DNA of 40,359 nt from Alphaproteobacteria bacterium (GCA_016869275.1 VGEO01000019.1:1-40359), one strand, 5' to 3'. Positions 7,615 to 17,659 are shown, counted from the first letter of the stretch. A program made the numbers and translations. The notes: generated from the letters alone by a model not told the origin.

Positions 7615-8001
7615 ATGGCTCTCAAGCTCAGAATGTCACGCGCCGGCACCAAGAAGCGGCCGTATTTTCGCATCGTCGTCGCCGATTCGCGGGCGGCCCG
7701 CGACGGCAAGTACATCGAGCGGCTCGGCACCTACGACCCGTTGCTGCCCAAGACCGACGCGAACCGCGTGAAGCTGAACGTCGAGCGCATCAAGTATTGG
7801 TTGGGCCACGGCGCGACGCCGTCCGACCGGGTCGGCCGCTTCTTGGGCGCCGCCAACGTGATTCCGATGCCGGCGCGCCGCAACAATCCGGAGAAGGCGA
7901 AGCCGCGCAAGAAACGGCTGGAGCGCGAAGCCGCGGCCCGCGGTGAGGCCCCCGCCGCCGCACCGGCCGCGCCCGCCGCCCCGGCGCCGGCGCAGTCCTA
8001 A
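7615..8001 (+). CDS. rpsP: 30S ribosomal protein S16
   Basis: Ribosomal protein S16, 128 residues, with the conserved start MALKLRMSRAGTKKRPYFRIV, then DGKYIERLGTYDP and a family core ending near residue 80. An Ala/Pro-rich tail, common in alphaproteobacterial S16, follows. The ATG at 7615 is preceded by a strong GAGGAGGT ribosome site (7597-7604). It lies 39 bases after ffh. Confidence 0.97.
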   Translation: MALKLRMSRAGTKKRPYFRIVVADSRAARDGKYIERLGTYDPLLPKTDANRVKLNVERIKYWLGHGATPSDRVGRFLGAANVIPMPARRNNPEKAKPRKKRLEREAAARGEAPAAAPAAPAAPAPAQS

Positions 8002-8016
8002 GGAGCCGCCGCCGCC

Positions 8017-8619
8017 GTGCTCGACGCTGTGCCCACCCGCCGCGATCCCGACCGTTCGCGCTCCGCCGCGACCGCGCCCGATGCGCGCCGCGTGTGCGTT
8101 GGCGTGGTCCTCGGCGCGCACGGGATTCGCGGCGCGGTCCGGATCAGGAGCTTCACCGTCGAGCCCGCCGCGATTGCCGCCTATGGCGCGATCGAGAACG
8201 AAGCGGGGACGCGGCGCTTGCACATCGACGTCGTCGCCGTCGAACGGAACGGCGTGCGCGCGACGATTCGCGGCGTCGGCGACCGCACCGCCGCCCACGC
8301 GCTCAAGGGCGCCAAACTCTACGTGTCGCGCAGCGCGTTGCCGGCGCCCCACCCGGGCGAATACTACGCCACCGATCTCGAAGGGCTCGCCGTCGTCGCT
8401 ACCGACGGCGCCCCCCTCGGCCGGGTCGTCGCGCTCCACGATTTCGGCGCCGGCAGCGTCCTCGAGATCGAGCCGATCGTCGGCGACAGCCTGATGGTGC
8501 CGTTTACCGATGCCGCGGTCCCCGCCGTCGATATCGCCGGCGCCCGCGTGACGGTCGCGGCCGCTGCGCTCGATCACGCCCGACCCGCGGGCAAGGGCGG
8601 AAAGGCGCGCCGTGGCTGA
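8017..8619 (+). CDS. rimM: Ribosome maturation factor RimM
   Basis: 16S processing factor that binds S19 during 30S assembly. The 200 residues contain the N-terminal RimM domain ([18 protein letters not shown]) and a C-terminal PRC-barrel ([13 protein letters not shown], then [14 protein letters not shown] and DSLMVPF). Translation starts at a GTG at 8017, with AAGGAG overlapping the rpsP stop codon as ribosome site. An in-frame GTG at 8029 is an alternative. The 3' end overlaps trmD by eight bases. Confidence 0.95.
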   Translation: MLDAVPTRRDPDRSRSAATAPDARRVCVGVVLGAHGIRGAVRIRSFTVEPAAIAAYGAIENEAGTRRLHIDVVAVERNGVRATIRGVGDRTAAHALKGAKLYVSRSALPAPHPGEYYATDLEGLAVVATDGAPLGRVVALHDFGAGSVLEIEPIVGDSLMVPFTDAAVPAVDIAGARVTVAAAALDHARPAGKGGKARRG

Positions 8620-9343
8620 GCCCTGGACCGCCTGGGTCTTGACCCTGTTCCCGGAGATGTTCCCCGGGCCGCTCGGGCTCGCGCTCGCCGGCAAGGCACT
8701 CGCCGAGGGCCGCTGGGCGCTCGCCGCCATCGACATTCGCGACTTCGCCGACGACAAACACAAGACGGTCGACGACGCCCCGTTCGGCGGCGGCCCCGGC
8801 ATGGTGATGCGCCCCGATGTGCTGGCGCGCGCGATCGACGCGGCGCGCGCGCAGGCCGATGCCGCCGGCGCCGGTTCCGCGCCGTTGATCTACTTGTCGC
8901 CGCGCGGCCGGCCGCTCGATCAGGCGCGCGTCCACGCGCTCGCGGCCGGTTCGGGGGCGATCCTGATTTGCGGTCGCTACGAAGGCATCGACCAGCGCGT
9001 GCTCGACGCGCGCCCGATCGAAGAGGTGAGCCTGGGCGACTTCGTCCTTTCGGGCGGCGAGCCGGCGGCGATCGCGCTGCTCGACGCCGTCGTCCGGCTA
9101 TTGCCGGGCGTTGTCGGCCACGTCGAGAGCTTGACCGACGAAAGCTTCGCCGACGGGCTGCTCGAATACCCGCATTACACGCGCCCGCGCGACTGGCAGG
9201 GCCGCCTGGTCCCCGACGTTCTGGTGTCGGGACACCACGAGAATATCGTCGAATGGCGGCGCGCCGAGGCCGAACGGATCACGGCGGCGCGGCGCACCGA
9301 TCTCTGGCAACGCTATCAACGGAAGACGAGGGTCGAGCGATGA
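8612..9343 (+). CDS. trmD: tRNA (guanine-37-N1)-methyltransferase
   Basis: SPOUT-family enzyme forming m1G37, which prevents +1 frameshifting. The 243 residues carry the knot signatures [20 protein letters not shown] and [14 protein letters not shown], plus the C-terminal [23 protein letters not shown]. It begins with GTG at 8612 inside the rimM end, and its stop overlaps the rplS ATG (ATGA), so the operon is translationally coupled. Confidence 0.97.
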   Translation: MAEPWTAWVLTLFPEMFPGPLGLALAGKALAEGRWALAAIDIRDFADDKHKTVDDAPFGGGPGMVMRPDVLARAIDAARAQADAAGAGSAPLIYLSPRGRPLDQARVHALAAGSGAILICGRYEGIDQRVLDARPIEEVSLGDFVLSGGEPAAIALLDAVVRLLPGVVGHVESLTDESFADGLLEYPHYTRPRDWQGRLVPDVLVSGHHENIVEWRRAEAERITAARRTDLWQRYQRKTRVER

Positions 9344-9768
9344 ACAGATTGCAGCAATTCGAGCACGATCAGGCGGCCAAGCTCGCCAAGGATCGCAAGG
9401 TTCCCGACTTTTCGCCCGGCGATACGCTCCGCGTCGCGGTCAAGGTGGTCGAGGGCACGCGCGAACGCGTCCAGGCGTTCGAGGGCGTGTGCATCGCCAA
9501 GCGCAACCGCGGCCTGCAGTCGTCGTTCACCGTACGCAAGATCTCGTACGGCGAGGGCGTCGAACGCGTGTTCCCCCTCTACTCGCCCCAGCTCGCCGAA
9601 ATCGAAGTCGTGCGCCGCGGCGACGTTCGCCGCTCCAAGCTCTATTACCTGCGCGGCCGCACCGGCAAGAAGGCGCGCATCGCCGAGAAGCAGGCGCAGT
9701 TCGGGCTGGTCGCCCAAGCCGAGCCGCGCGATGTCGCGCCGCCGGTCGACGACGACAAGAAGAGCTGA
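9340..9768 (+). CDS. rplS: 50S ribosomal protein L19
   Basis: Ribosomal protein L19, at the 30S-50S interface. The 142 residues show [30 protein letters not shown], the [22 protein letters not shown] core and [15 protein letters not shown] charged tail of about 25 residues extends beyond the core. The ATG overlaps the trmD stop. A hairpin repeat follows the gene and separates it from leuC. Confidence 0.97.
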   Translation: MNRLQQFEHDQAAKLAKDRKVPDFSPGDTLRVAVKVVEGTRERVQAFEGVCIAKRNRGLQSSFTVRKISYGEGVERVFPLYSPQLAEIEVVRRGDVRRSKLYYLRGRTGKKARIAEKQAQFGLVAQAEPRDVAPPVDDDKKS

Positions 9769-9775
9769 GCGCCGC

Positions 9776-9827
9776 ACCCTCCCCTTCCCCCTCGCATCGC
9801 CGAGCGGGAGGGAAGGGTGGGGGTCGT
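9776..9827. repeat. GC-rich intergenic hairpin repeat, copy 3
   Basis: Inverted arms (CACCCTCCCCTTCCC and GGGAGGGAAGGGTG) around a short centre, between rplS and leuC. It could also act as a transcript-end hairpin, although no T tract follows. Confidence 0.6.
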
Positions 9828-9844
9828 AAATAGGGAGACATGAC

Positions 9845-11254
9845 ATGACCGCGCCGCGCACGTTGTTCGACAAAATCTGGGACAGCCACCTGGTCGACCA
9901 GCAGGCCGACGGGACCTGCGTTCTCTACATCGACCGTCACCTGACCCACGAAGTGACGACGCCGCAAGCGTTCGAGGGCTTGCGCGACGCCAAGCGCAAG
10001 GTGCGCCGGCTCGACGCGACGCTCGCGGTCGCCGACCACAATGTCCCGACGACCGACCGTTCCAAAGGGATCGCCGAGGAAGAGTCGCGGATTCAGATCG
10101 AGACGCTCACCGAAAACTGCCGCGACTTCGGCGTCGAACTGTTCGACATGAACGATGTTCGCCAGGGCATCGTCCACGTGATCGGGCCCGAGCAGGGCTT
10201 CACCTTGCCGGGGGCGACGCTGGTGTGCGGCGACTCGCATACGGCGACCCACGGCGCGTTCGGCTGCTACGCGATGGGAATCGGTACCTCCGACGTCGAG
10301 CACGTGCTCGCGACCCAGACGCTGGTGATGAAGCGGCCGAAGAACCTGCGCGTCACCGTCGAGGGTGCGCTGCCGGTCGGCGTCACCGCCAAGGACCTCG
10401 TGCTCGCGATCATCGGCAAAATCGGCACCGCCGGCGGCACCGGCCATGTGATCGAGTACTGCGGCCAAGCGATCCGCGATCTCTCGATCGAGGGCCGCAT
10501 GACGGTCTGCAACATGTCGATCGAAGCGGGCGCCCGCGCCGGACTAATCGCGCCCGACGACAAGACCTTCGCCTATCTCAAGGGCAAGCCGCGCGCGCCC
10601 AAAGGAGCGCTCTGGGAGCAGGCGGTCGCATACTGGCGGACGCTCCCCTCCGATACCGGCGCCCGCTACGACACCGACGTGACGATCCGGGCGAACGAGA
10701 TCGTACCGCAGGTGACGTGGGGAACGAGTCCCGAGGATGTGGCCCCGATCACGGGCCGCGTCCCCTCGCCCGGCGATTTTGCCGACGCCGGCAAACGCCA
10801 GTCGGTCGAGCGCGCCCTGGGTTACATGGGCCTCACCGCCGGGACCCCGCTCCGCGACGTCAAGATCGACAAGGTTTTCATCGGCTCGTGCACCAACGGG
10901 CGGATCGAGGACCTGCGCGCCGCGGCGGCGATCGCCAAGGGCCGCAAGGTCGCGGCCCACGTCCACGCGCTGGTGGTGCCGGGCTCGGGCCTGGTCAAGG
11001 CGCAGGCCGAACAGGAGGGGCTCGACAAGGTCTTCACCGCCGCCGGCTTCGAGTGGCGCGAGCCCGGCTGTTCGATGTGCCTCGGCATGAATCCTGATCA
11101 ATTAAAAGCGGGCGAACGCTGCGCCTCGACCTCGAACCGGAATTTCGAGGGTCGCCAGGGCCCTGGCGGGCGGACGCACCTGTTGAGCCCGGCGATGGCG
11201 GCGGCGGCGGCGATTGCCGGGCGCCTCGCCGACGTCCGCGAATACCAGCGCTGA
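9845..11254 (+). CDS. leuC: 3-isopropylmalate dehydratase large subunit
   Basis: [4Fe-4S] aconitase-family subunit isomerising 2- to 3-isopropylmalate in leucine synthesis, in complex with LeuD. At 469 residues it is full length. Cluster ligands are Cys349 ([12 protein letters not shown]), Cys409 and Cys412 (GCSMCLGMN). [14 protein letters not shown] and [15 protein letters not shown] are also typical. The ATG at 9845 follows GGGAGAC. leuD starts 15 bases downstream. Confidence 0.97.
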   Translation: MTAPRTLFDKIWDSHLVDQQADGTCVLYIDRHLTHEVTTPQAFEGLRDAKRKVRRLDATLAVADHNVPTTDRSKGIAEEESRIQIETLTENCRDFGVELFDMNDVRQGIVHVIGPEQGFTLPGATLVCGDSHTATHGAFGCYAMGIGTSDVEHVLATQTLVMKRPKNLRVTVEGALPVGVTAKDLVLAIIGKIGTAGGTGHVIEYCGQAIRDLSIEGRMTVCNMSIEAGARAGLIAPDDKTFAYLKGKPRAPKGALWEQAVAYWRTLPSDTGARYDTDVTIRANEIVPQVTWGTSPEDVAPITGRVPSPGDFADAGKRQSVERALGYMGLTAGTPLRDVKIDKVFIGSCTNGRIEDLRAAAAIAKGRKVAAHVHALVVPGSGLVKAQAEQEGLDKVFTAAGFEWREPGCSMCLGMNPDQLKAGERCASTSNRNFEGRQGPGGRTHLLSPAMAAAAAIAGRLADVREYQR

Positions 11255-11269
11255 CCGGAGGACCGAGCG

Positions 11270-11881
11270 ATGCAAAAATTCTCCACCCTCCGCGCCGTCG
11301 CGGCGCCGCTGCCGATGGTGAACGTCGACACCGACCGCATCATTCCCAAGCAGTTTCTGAAGACGATCAAGCGCACCGGCTTGGGCCGCGCGTTGTTCTT
11401 CGAAATGCGGTTCGATGCGCAAGGCAAGGAACGGCCGGAATTCGTGTTGAACCGTGAGCCCTATCGCAAAGCGCAGATCCTGATCGCCGGCGAGAATTTC
11501 GGCTGCGGCTCGAGCCGCGAGCATGCGCCGTGGGCGCTCTTGGATTTCGGCATCCGCTGCGTGATCGCGCCGTCGTTCGCCGACATCTTCTTCAACAACT
11601 GCTTCAAGAACGGGATCCTGCCGATCGTCCAACCGAAAGCGGTGGTCGAGAAGCTCTTGGACGCCGCCGGCCGCGGCGCCAACGCCATCGTCACCGTCGA
11701 TCTCGAGAAGCAGGAGATCACCGGCCCCGACGGCGGCCGCGTCACGTTCGAGGTCGATCCGTTCCGCAAGCACTGCCTCCTGAACGGGCTCGACGACATC
11801 GGCTTGACGCTCGAGAAGGAAGCCAAGATCGCGGCGTTCGAGAGCAAGCAGCGGCGCGAGCAGCCGTGGCTCTATCGGTGA
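11270..11881 (+). CDS. leuD: 3-isopropylmalate dehydratase small subunit
   Basis: Swivel-domain partner of LeuC. The 203 residues contain [22 protein letters not shown], the substrate loop [13 protein letters not shown] near residue 80, and [13 protein letters not shown]. The ribosome site is GGAGGACCGAGCG before the ATG at 11270. A hairpin repeat lies directly after the stop codon, before leuB. Confidence 0.97.
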   Translation: MQKFSTLRAVAAPLPMVNVDTDRIIPKQFLKTIKRTGLGRALFFEMRFDAQGKERPEFVLNREPYRKAQILIAGENFGCGSSREHAPWALLDFGIRCVIAPSFADIFFNNCFKNGILPIVQPKAVVEKLLDAAGRGANAIVTVDLEKQEITGPDGGRVTFEVDPFRKHCLLNGLDDIGLTLEKEAKIAAFESKQRREQPWLYR

Positions 11882-11882
11882 G

Positions 11883-11920
11883 GCCCCCACCCTTCCCTCC
11901 CCCGGTTGCCGGGGGAGGAT
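11883..11920. repeat. GC-rich intergenic hairpin repeat, copy 4
   Basis: A perfect 10-base stem, CCTCCCCCGG / CCGGGGGAGG (11896-11905 with 11909-11918), with a three-base TTG loop, between leuD and leuB. Confidence 0.7.
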
Positions 11921-11950
11921 GTTCCGCGTCACGTTTCGAACAGGTCCGTC

Positions 11951-13063
11951 ATGCCCGCTAACAAGAAACTGCTGGTGCTGCCCGGCGACGGGATCGGTCC
12001 CGAAGTCATGTACCAGGTCCGCCGCCTGATCGACTGGTCGGACAAACGTCGCCGCGTCACCTTCGACGTCCAAGAGGACGTGGTCGGCGGCGCCGCGATC
12101 GACGCGCACGGCGTGCCGCTCACCGACGCCGCGCTCGACAAGGCCAAGAACGCGGATGCGGTTCTGTTCGGCGCGGTCGGCGGCCCGAAATGGGACGTGC
12201 TCGAATTCAAGGTCCGGCCCGAGCGCGGGCTGCTGAAGCTTCGGAAGGAGATGGACCTGTTCGCCAACTTGCGTCCGGCCATGGTGTTCGAAGCGCTGGC
12301 CGACGCCTCGTCGTTGAAGCGCGAGGTCGTCGCCGGGCTCGACATCATGATCCTGCGCGAGTTGACCGGCGGCATCTACTTCGGCGAGCCGCGCGGTATC
12401 ACCACCCTCGCCGACGGTACCCGCCGCGGCGTAAACACCCAGGTCTATACCGACCGCGAAATCCAGCGCATCGCCCACGTCGGCTTCGAACTCGCGCGCA
12501 AGCGCCAGAAGCGCGTCACCTCGGTCGAGAAGTCGAACGTGATGGAGAGCGGCATCCTGTGGCGCGAGGAAGTGCAGAAAGTGCACGACCAGCACTACCG
12601 CGACGTCGAGCTCGCGCACATGTACGCCGATAATTGTGCGATGCAGCTGGTGCGCAATCCCAAGCAGTTCGACGTCATCGTCACCGACAACCTGTTCGGC
12701 GATCTGTTGTCGGACGCGGCCGCGATGTTGACCGGCTCGCTCGGCATGCTGCCCTCGGCCTCGCTCGGGCCGGCGGACGCGAGCGGCCGGCGCCGCGCGC
12801 TCTACGAACCGGTGCACGGCTCGGCCCCCGACATCGCCGGCAAAGGGGTCGCCAACCCGATCGCCTGCGTTCTGTCCTACGCGATGGCGCTCCGCTATTC
12901 GTTCGATGCCGGCGAGGACGCCGACCTGGTCGAGGCCGCGGTCAAGCGCGTGCTCGACGGCGGTTTGCGCACCGCCGACATCATGCAGCCAGGCAAGGCC
13001 CAGGTCGGCACCAAGGTGATGGGCGATGCGATCCTGCGCGAACTCGACAAGCTCGCGGCGTGA
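11951..13063 (+). CDS. leuB: 3-isopropylmalate dehydrogenase
   Basis: NAD-dependent oxidative decarboxylase making 2-oxoisocaproate, the third step of leucine synthesis. The 370 residues include [14 protein letters not shown] at the start, GAVGGPKWD, the active-site region around [15 protein letters not shown] and [11 protein letters not shown], and [27 protein letters not shown]. The start is the ATG at 11951; an upstream in-frame TTG at 11906 would read through the hairpin repeat and is unlikely. Confidence 0.97.
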   Translation: MPANKKLLVLPGDGIGPEVMYQVRRLIDWSDKRRRVTFDVQEDVVGGAAIDAHGVPLTDAALDKAKNADAVLFGAVGGPKWDVLEFKVRPERGLLKLRKEMDLFANLRPAMVFEALADASSLKREVVAGLDIMILRELTGGIYFGEPRGITTLADGTRRGVNTQVYTDREIQRIAHVGFELARKRQKRVTSVEKSNVMESGILWREEVQKVHDQHYRDVELAHMYADNCAMQLVRNPKQFDVIVTDNLFGDLLSDAAAMLTGSLGMLPSASLGPADASGRRRALYEPVHGSAPDIAGKGVANPIACVLSYAMALRYSFDAGEDADLVEAAVKRVLDGGLRTADIMQPGKAQVGTKVMGDAILRELDKLAA

Positions 13064-13103
13064 GACTTGGTCGTCGCACGCGGTCATACTACCTAGTGGG
13101 CTT

Positions 13104-13150
13104 TCCCTCCCTGCCCTCCCCCCGTCGAAGGGGGAGGGTTGGGGAGGGGA
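13104..13150. repeat. GC-rich intergenic hairpin repeat, copy 5
   Basis: CCCTCCCTGCCCTCCCCC and GGGGGAGGGTTGGGGAGGG arms flank CGTCGAA. It sits between leuB and asd, immediately ahead of the asd ribosome site. Confidence 0.65.
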
Positions 13151-13168
13151 TCGAGCAAGGAGACGGAT

Positions 13169-14191
13169 ATGGGTTACCGGGTGGCGGTGGTTGGCGCGAC
13201 CGGCAATGTCGGGCGCGAGATGCTCAACATCCTGGCCGAGCGCAAGTTCCCGTGCGACGAGGTGGTGGCGCTCGCCTCGCGCCAGTCGGTCGGCAAGGAA
13301 GCGATGCTGGGCGACACGACGCTCGCCGTGAAGGCGCTCGACGATTTCGACTTCAAGGGCATCGACATCGCGCTGTTCTCGGCCGGCTCCGCCGTCGCCA
13401 AGGAAGCCGCGCCCCGGGCCGCCAAGGCCGGCGCGGTCGTGATCGACAACTCGTCCTGCTTTCGGATGGAACCGGACGTGCCGCTGATCGTGCCCGAGGT
13501 CAACGCCGGCGCGGCCGCGGGCTACGCCAAGCGCAACATCATCGCCAACCCGAACTGCTCGACCGCGCAGCTCGTGGTCGCGCTGAAGCCGCTCCACGAC
13601 GCCGCCGTCATCAAGCGGGTGGTCGTCGCGACCTATCAGTCGGTGTCGGGCGCTGGCCACGTCGCGATGGACGAGTTGTTCGAGCAGACCCGCGCGATCT
13701 TCGTCAATGACCCGATCGAGAAGAAGAAGTTCACCAAGCAGATCGCGTTCAACGTGATCCCGCACATCGACGTGTTCATGCCCGACGGCGCCACCAAGGA
13801 AGAGTGGAAGATGGTGGTCGAGACGCGGAAGATCCTGGATCCGGCGATCGAGGTGATCGCGACCTGCGTGCGGGTGCCGGTGTTCGTCGGCCATTCCGAG
13901 GCGGTTCACCTGGAATTCAAGAAGCCGCTTTCGGCGGCCGAGGCCCGCGAGGCCCTGCGCCAGGCGCCGGGCGTCATGGTGATCGACAAGCGCGAGGACG
14001 GCGGCTACATCACGCCGCTCGAATGCGTCGGCGAATACGCGACCTATGTCTCGCGCATCCGCGAGGACAAGACCGTGAAGCACGGCCTCGCGCTCTGGGT
14101 AGTCTCGGACAACCTGCGCAAAGGCGCCGCGCTGAACGCGGTCCAGATCGCCGAAGTGCTGATCAACAAGCACTTGAAAAAGGCGGCGTAA
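13169..14191 (+). CDS. asd: Aspartate-semialdehyde dehydrogenase
   Basis: NADPH-dependent reduction of aspartyl phosphate, at the branch point to lysine/DAP, threonine and methionine. The 340 residues show the nucleotide-binding GATGNVGREML (9-19), the catalytic cysteine in NPNCSTAQLV and the substrate motif YQSVSGAGHVAMDEL. GGYITPLECVGEYATYVSRIREDKT-like sequence closes the fold. The ATG at 13169 has AAGGAG upstream (13157-13162). It ends the leuCDB-asd group; its product feeds the pathway that uses dapF, also in this window. Confidence 0.96.
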   Translation: MGYRVAVVGATGNVGREMLNILAERKFPCDEVVALASRQSVGKEAMLGDTTLAVKALDDFDFKGIDIALFSAGSAVAKEAAPRAAKAGAVVIDNSSCFRMEPDVPLIVPEVNAGAAAGYAKRNIIANPNCSTAQLVVALKPLHDAAVIKRVVVATYQSVSGAGHVAMDELFEQTRAIFVNDPIEKKKFTKQIAFNVIPHIDVFMPDGATKEEWKMVVETRKILDPAIEVIATCVRVPVFVGHSEAVHLEFKKPLSAAEAREALRQAPGVMVIDKREDGGYITPLECVGEYATYVSRIREDKTVKHGLALWVVSDNLRKGAALNAVQIAEVLINKHLKKAA

Positions 14192-14307
14192 GCCTTTCGT
14201 ACCGGACTCCGAGAGCCGGCCTGCGGGTATCCGCGGCCGCCGCCGTCGGCAGAACGATGAAAGAAATTCATCTTCCGAACGGACTTGCGACGGGAGAAGT
14301 CGTTTCG

Positions 14308-14328
14308 CGCGGGCGGTTCTTGCCCGCG
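14308..14328. other. Hairpin between asd and the SPFH gene
   Basis: A seven-base stem CGCGGGC / GCCCGCG with loop GGTTCTT lies in the 200-base gap after asd. There is no T tract, so it is a weak terminator candidate at most. The rest of the gap holds nothing recognised. Confidence 0.3.
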
Positions 14329-14391
14329 GGTTAGCTTGGCGCGAGGCCAGCCTGTAGACTCGGGGCGCAGGCGGCCCAGGGAGAAACGGTC

Positions 14392-15345
14392 ATGGACATC
14401 AGCACCTTCTCGGCTTTCGCGATCGCTATCCTCATCCTTGCGGTCGTATTCGTGTTCGGCGGGGTCAAGGTCGTACCGCAGGGCATGGAGTACACGGTCG
14501 AGCAGTTCGGCCGCTATACGCGGACGCTCCGGCCCGGGCTCCATTTCATCACCCCGATCGTCGAATCGATCGGCGCCAAGCTCAACATGATGGAGCAGGT
14601 GTTCGACGTCCCGACCCAGGAAGTCATTACCCGCGACAACGCCATGGTTTCGGTCGACGGCGTCGTCTTCTACCAGGTGCTCGACGCCGCGCGCGCCGCC
14701 TACGAGGTGAGCCAGCTCGAACGTTCGATCATGAACCTCACCATCACCAACGTCCGTACCGTGATGGGCTCGATGGACCTGGACGAGCTCCTCTCCAAAC
14801 GCGACGACATCAACGCGCGGCTGCTCAAGGTGGTCGACGAAGCGACCAGCCCTTGGGGCGTCAAGGTGACCCGGATCGAGATCAAGGACATCACCCCGCC
14901 GCGCGACCTAGTCGACGCGATGGCCCGGCAGATGAAGGCCGAGCGCGACAAGCGCGCCAACGTGCTCGAGGCCGAAGGCCACCGCCAGTCGCAGATCCTG
15001 CGCGCCGAGGGCGAGAAGCAGGCGGCGATCCTCGAAGCCGAAGGCCGGCGCGAGGCGGCGTTCCGCGACGCCGAGGCACGCGAGCGGGCGGCCGAGGCCG
15101 AGGCCAAGGCGACGGCGATGGTCTCGGACGCGATCGCCGGCGGCAGCGTCAACGCGATCAACTACTTCGTCGCGCAAAAATACGTCGAAGCACTAGGTGC
15201 GTTCGCCGCCTCGCCCAACCAGAAGGTGATGTTCCTGCCGCTCGAGGCGTCGAGCGTGATCGGGGCGATCGGCGGTATTGCCGAGATCGCGCGGCAGGCG
15301 TTCGGCCCGGGCGGCGACCGCGCGTCGCCACCCGCCAAGCCCTAA
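14392..15345 (+). CDS. SPFH/band 7 (stomatin-like) membrane protein, QmcA-type
   Basis: A 317-residue stomatin/prohibitin-family protein. It has one N-terminal membrane helix (residues 5-25) and an SPFH domain: VVPQGMEYTVEQFGRYTRTLRPGLHFI, VITRDNAMVSVDGVVFYQV, then NVRTVMGSMDLDELLSKRDDIN. A long Ala/Glu/Arg-rich coiled coil follows (about 180-245, with EAEG repeats), then a Gly/Ala-rich C-terminal stretch. Such proteins form oligomeric rings in the inner membrane, linked to protease control or membrane microdomains. Pairing with an NfeD gene immediately downstream is the classical arrangement. Confidence 0.92.
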   Translation: MDISTFSAFAIAILILAVVFVFGGVKVVPQGMEYTVEQFGRYTRTLRPGLHFITPIVESIGAKLNMMEQVFDVPTQEVITRDNAMVSVDGVVFYQVLDAARAAYEVSQLERSIMNLTITNVRTVMGSMDLDELLSKRDDINARLLKVVDEATSPWGVKVTRIEIKDITPPRDLVDAMARQMKAERDKRANVLEAEGHRQSQILRAEGEKQAAILEAEGRREAAFRDAEARERAAEAEAKATAMVSDAIAGGSVNAINYFVAQKYVEALGAFAASPNQKVMFLPLEASSVIGAIGGIAEIARQAFGPGGDRASPPAKP

Positions 15346-15357
15346 GTGGAGGCTCTG

Positions 15358-15804
15358 GTGGACGGTTTCTTCGCCTCGCTCACGTTCTGGCACTGGTGGA
15401 TCCTGGGCGCGGTGCTGGTCATGCTCGAGATCCTGGCGCCCGGCGTGTTCTTGCTCTGGCTCGGCGTCGCCGCGATCATCGTCGGCATCGTCGCGGTCGC
15501 GGTGCCGACCATGGGCTGGGAGGTCCAAGCGGTGCTTTTCGCGGTGATCGCGGTCGCGAGCGTCTACCTCGCGTGGCGCTTACTCGGCCGCAACAAGGAG
15601 ACGACCGACCATCCCGATTTGAACCGCCGCGGCCGCGAGCTGATCGGGCGCTCGTTCACCTTGGCCGAGCCGATCGTCCAAGGCCGCGGCCGTCTCAAGG
15701 TCGGCGATTCGCTCTGGGTCATCGCCGGCCCCGACCTGGCGGCCGGGGCCGCGGTCAAGGTGGTCGATCTCGACGGCACCGTGCTCAAGGTCGAGCAGGC
15801 GTAA
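15358..15804 (+). CDS. NfeD-like membrane protein
   Basis: A 148-residue short NfeD family protein, partner of the upstream stomatin. It has three or four hydrophobic helices in the first 80 residues (FWHWWILGAVLVMLEILAPG is characteristic) and a C-terminal OB-fold-like domain (LIGRSFTLAEPI, then GDSLWVIAGPDLAAGAAVKVV). The GTG at 15358 is preferred because TGGAGG lies five bases upstream; a GTG at 15346 directly after the previous stop is the alternative and adds four residues. The rhomboid gene begins seven bases later. Confidence 0.88.
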   Translation: MDGFFASLTFWHWWILGAVLVMLEILAPGVFLLWLGVAAIIVGIVAVAVPTMGWEVQAVLFAVIAVASVYLAWRLLGRNKETTDHPDLNRRGRELIGRSFTLAEPIVQGRGRLKVGDSLWVIAGPDLAAGAAVKVVDLDGTVLKVEQA

Positions 15805-15811
15805 CCCGCCG

Positions 15812-16732
15812 ATGATCCCGCTTCGCACCTCGGTTACGCTTATCGATCCGCCGGGGGCGACGATCGGCATCATCCTCGCGCTCGTCGTCCTCTACCTGTT
15901 TCAGGCGAGCCTGCCGCCCGACGTGGCCGAGCGCTTCGTCATGAACAACGCGCTCGTCCCGGCCCGCTATGCCGACCCGGCGGCGGTCGCGCGCTGGAAT
16001 CTGGCGCCCGACAACTATCTGCCGTTCTTCACCAACGCCTTCATGCACGCGGATGCCTGGCACTTGCTCGTCAACGCCTGGGCGCTGTGGGTCTACGGCT
16101 CGGCGCTCGAGCAGCGGCTGGGGATGCTGCGCCTCGTCGTGCTCTACCTCCTCGCCGGGATCTCGGCGAGCGCTGCGCACGCAGTTGCGCATCCGACCTC
16201 GGTCGTACCGGCGCTTGGCGCCTCGGGCGCTGTCGCCGGAGTTTTGGGCGGTTTCGCCTTCGCCTACCCGCGTGAGCGCGTGACGACCATCGCGCTGCCG
16301 GTCCCGCGCCTGGTCAGGTGGCCGGCGCTGGCCTTCGTCATCGTCTGGGCTGCGCTCCAAGCGATCATGGGGATCGCCGACTTGGCCGCGCCGACGGCGC
16401 CCGAGAAGGCCGCGGGCGGCGTCGCATGGTGGGCGCATGTGGGCGGTTTCATCGCCGGGCTCGCGCTGGGGCGGCTTCTGACCATCACGCGCAAGGAGGT
16501 ACGCGCGATCGGCCCGGCGCTGGGCGGTGTTCGCGCGATCGGCCAAGCCCGCCAGGCGGCGGTCACCATCGGCGGCGGACGCGGGGCGGGCGCTGTCGTC
16601 GCGGCCCCCGCCGCCGTCAACGCGATCAAGAGTCTGGAGCAGGCCCGCCCGGCATCGTCGAGTCGAACCTCAAGCCGCTCGCCGTGGCGCGCGGCCACGG
16701 CCAAGGCGCCGTGGTTTCGGGGCGGGAAATAG
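15812..16732 (+). CDS. Rhomboid-family intramembrane serine protease
   Basis: A 306-residue polytopic membrane protein. Catalytic Ser138 lies in GASGAVAGVLGG and catalytic His209 in WWAHVGGFIAG, while the HLLVN motif (His84, Asn88) supplies the oxyanion residues. N-terminal relatives begin in the same way (IPLRT), with a large periplasmic loop after the first helix. The last 70 residues are Ala/Gly/Arg-rich, unconserved, and probably cytoplasmic. It may be co-transcribed with the SPFH and NfeD genes; a functional link is inference from position. Confidence 0.92.
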   Translation: MIPLRTSVTLIDPPGATIGIILALVVLYLFQASLPPDVAERFVMNNALVPARYADPAAVARWNLAPDNYLPFFTNAFMHADAWHLLVNAWALWVYGSALEQRLGMLRLVVLYLLAGISASAAHAVAHPTSVVPALGASGAVAGVLGGFAFAYPRERVTTIALPVPRLVRWPALAFVIVWAALQAIMGIADLAAPTAPEKAAGGVAWWAHVGGFIAGLALGRLLTITRKEVRAIGPALGGVRAIGQARQAAVTIGGGRGAGAVVAAPAAVNAIKSLEQARPASSSRTSSRSPWRAATAKAPWFRGGK

Positions 16733-16762
16733 CGCGGTTTCGGCAACGTCGCGGTCGCGTCG

Positions 16763-16791
16763 TTGACTTAACGAAGGCGGCAGTCTTAAAT
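16763..16791 (+). promoter_or_regulatory. Sigma-70-type promoter of sdhCDAB
   Basis: TTGACT (16763-16768), an exact 17-base spacer and TTAAAT (16786-16791), about 95 bases before sdhC in the gap after the rhomboid gene. Confidence 0.6.
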
Positions 16792-16885
16792 CGACGGACG
16801 GTCGCCGATTTCAAGAAGCAGGGGGAATGGCCGCCGCACCGGCGCGTTTTCCGTCGTTCCTCCCTTACCAGCAGCGAGGCCCACG

Positions 16886-17281
16886 ATGGCAGACGTGAAC
16901 CGTCCCCTCTCGCCCCATCTTCAAGTCTACCGACCGCAGATCACCTCGATCCTGTCGGTCATCCACCGCGGCACCGGCGTCGTGCTCGGAATCGGCACGC
17001 TCCTGCTCGCGTGGTGGCTGATCGCGGCCGCCTCCGGACCCGAGGCTTACGCTCAATTCAACTGGTTCATCAGCGGCTGGATCGGGCGCCTGGTCCTGCT
17101 CGGCTTCACCTATTCGCTGTTCTACCACCTCTGCAACGGCATCCGGCACCTGTTCTGGGACATCGGCGCCGGGTTCGAACTGGCGTCGGTCAGCGCGACC
17201 GGCTGGGTGGTGGTGATCTTCTCGCTCGGCTTGACCGGGCTCGCCTGGATCGCCGGCTACTACATGCGAGGTGCGCTATGA
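16886..17281 (+). CDS. sdhC: Succinate dehydrogenase cytochrome b556 subunit
   Basis: Membrane anchor of complex II, 131 residues with three hydrophobic helices. RPLSPHLQVYRPQITSILSVIHRGTGVVL is the family N-terminal signature, including the quinone-site Ser/Arg region. HLCNGIRHLFWD carries the heme-ligand histidine. The stop overlaps the sdhD ATG (ATGA). Confidence 0.96.
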   Translation: MADVNRPLSPHLQVYRPQITSILSVIHRGTGVVLGIGTLLLAWWLIAAASGPEAYAQFNWFISGWIGRLVLLGFTYSLFYHLCNGIRHLFWDIGAGFELASVSATGWVVVIFSLGLTGLAWIAGYYMRGAL

Positions 17282-17658
17282 GCATGCAAAGCCCGTTGGG
17301 GCGCGTTCGCGGCTTGGGCTCGGCCAAGAACGGCACCCATCATTGGTGGCACCAGCGCTTGACCGCGCTCGCCCTGATTCCGCTCACGCTCTGGTTCGCG
17401 ATCTCGATCGTCGCGATGACCGGGGCCAGCCACTCCGCCATGCTCGATTGGATGAACTCGCCGATCGTCGCCGGCTTGATGGTGCTGTTGCTGGCGGCCG
17501 GGTTCTATCACCTGAAGCTCGGCATGCAGGTCGTGATCGAGGACTACGTCCACGTCGAGTGGCAGAAGATCACGGCGCTCATCATCGTGCAGTTCGGCTG
17601 CTGGGCGCTCGGGCTCGCCTCGATCATGGCGGTCGTTTGGGTTTGGACGGGAGGCTGA
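17278..17658 (+). CDS. sdhD: Succinate dehydrogenase membrane anchor subunit
   Basis: Second anchor subunit, 126 residues, three predicted helices, with [22 protein letters not shown] at the start and [18 protein letters not shown] containing the expected heme-ligand His and quinone-site Asp/Tyr. The ATG at 17278 overlaps the sdhC stop; the ATG at 17284 is possible. sdhA begins two bases after the stop. Confidence 0.95.
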   Translation: MSMQSPLGRVRGLGSAKNGTHHWWHQRLTALALIPLTLWFAISIVAMTGASHSAMLDWMNSPIVAGLMVLLLAAGFYHLKLGMQVVIEDYVHVEWQKITALIIVQFGCWALGLASIMAVVWVWTGG

Positions 17659-17659
17659 G

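Noticed and set aside
11102-14173. A 1023-codon open frame on the minus strand opposite leuD, leuB and asd
   Set aside because: It lies wholly antisense to three well-conserved genes; high third-position GC removes stop codons from the opposite strand. Its translation is low-complexity Arg/Asp/His-rich and matches no family.
14308-14328. Strong terminator after asd
   Set aside because: The hairpin has no T tract, so it is listed only as a hairpin.
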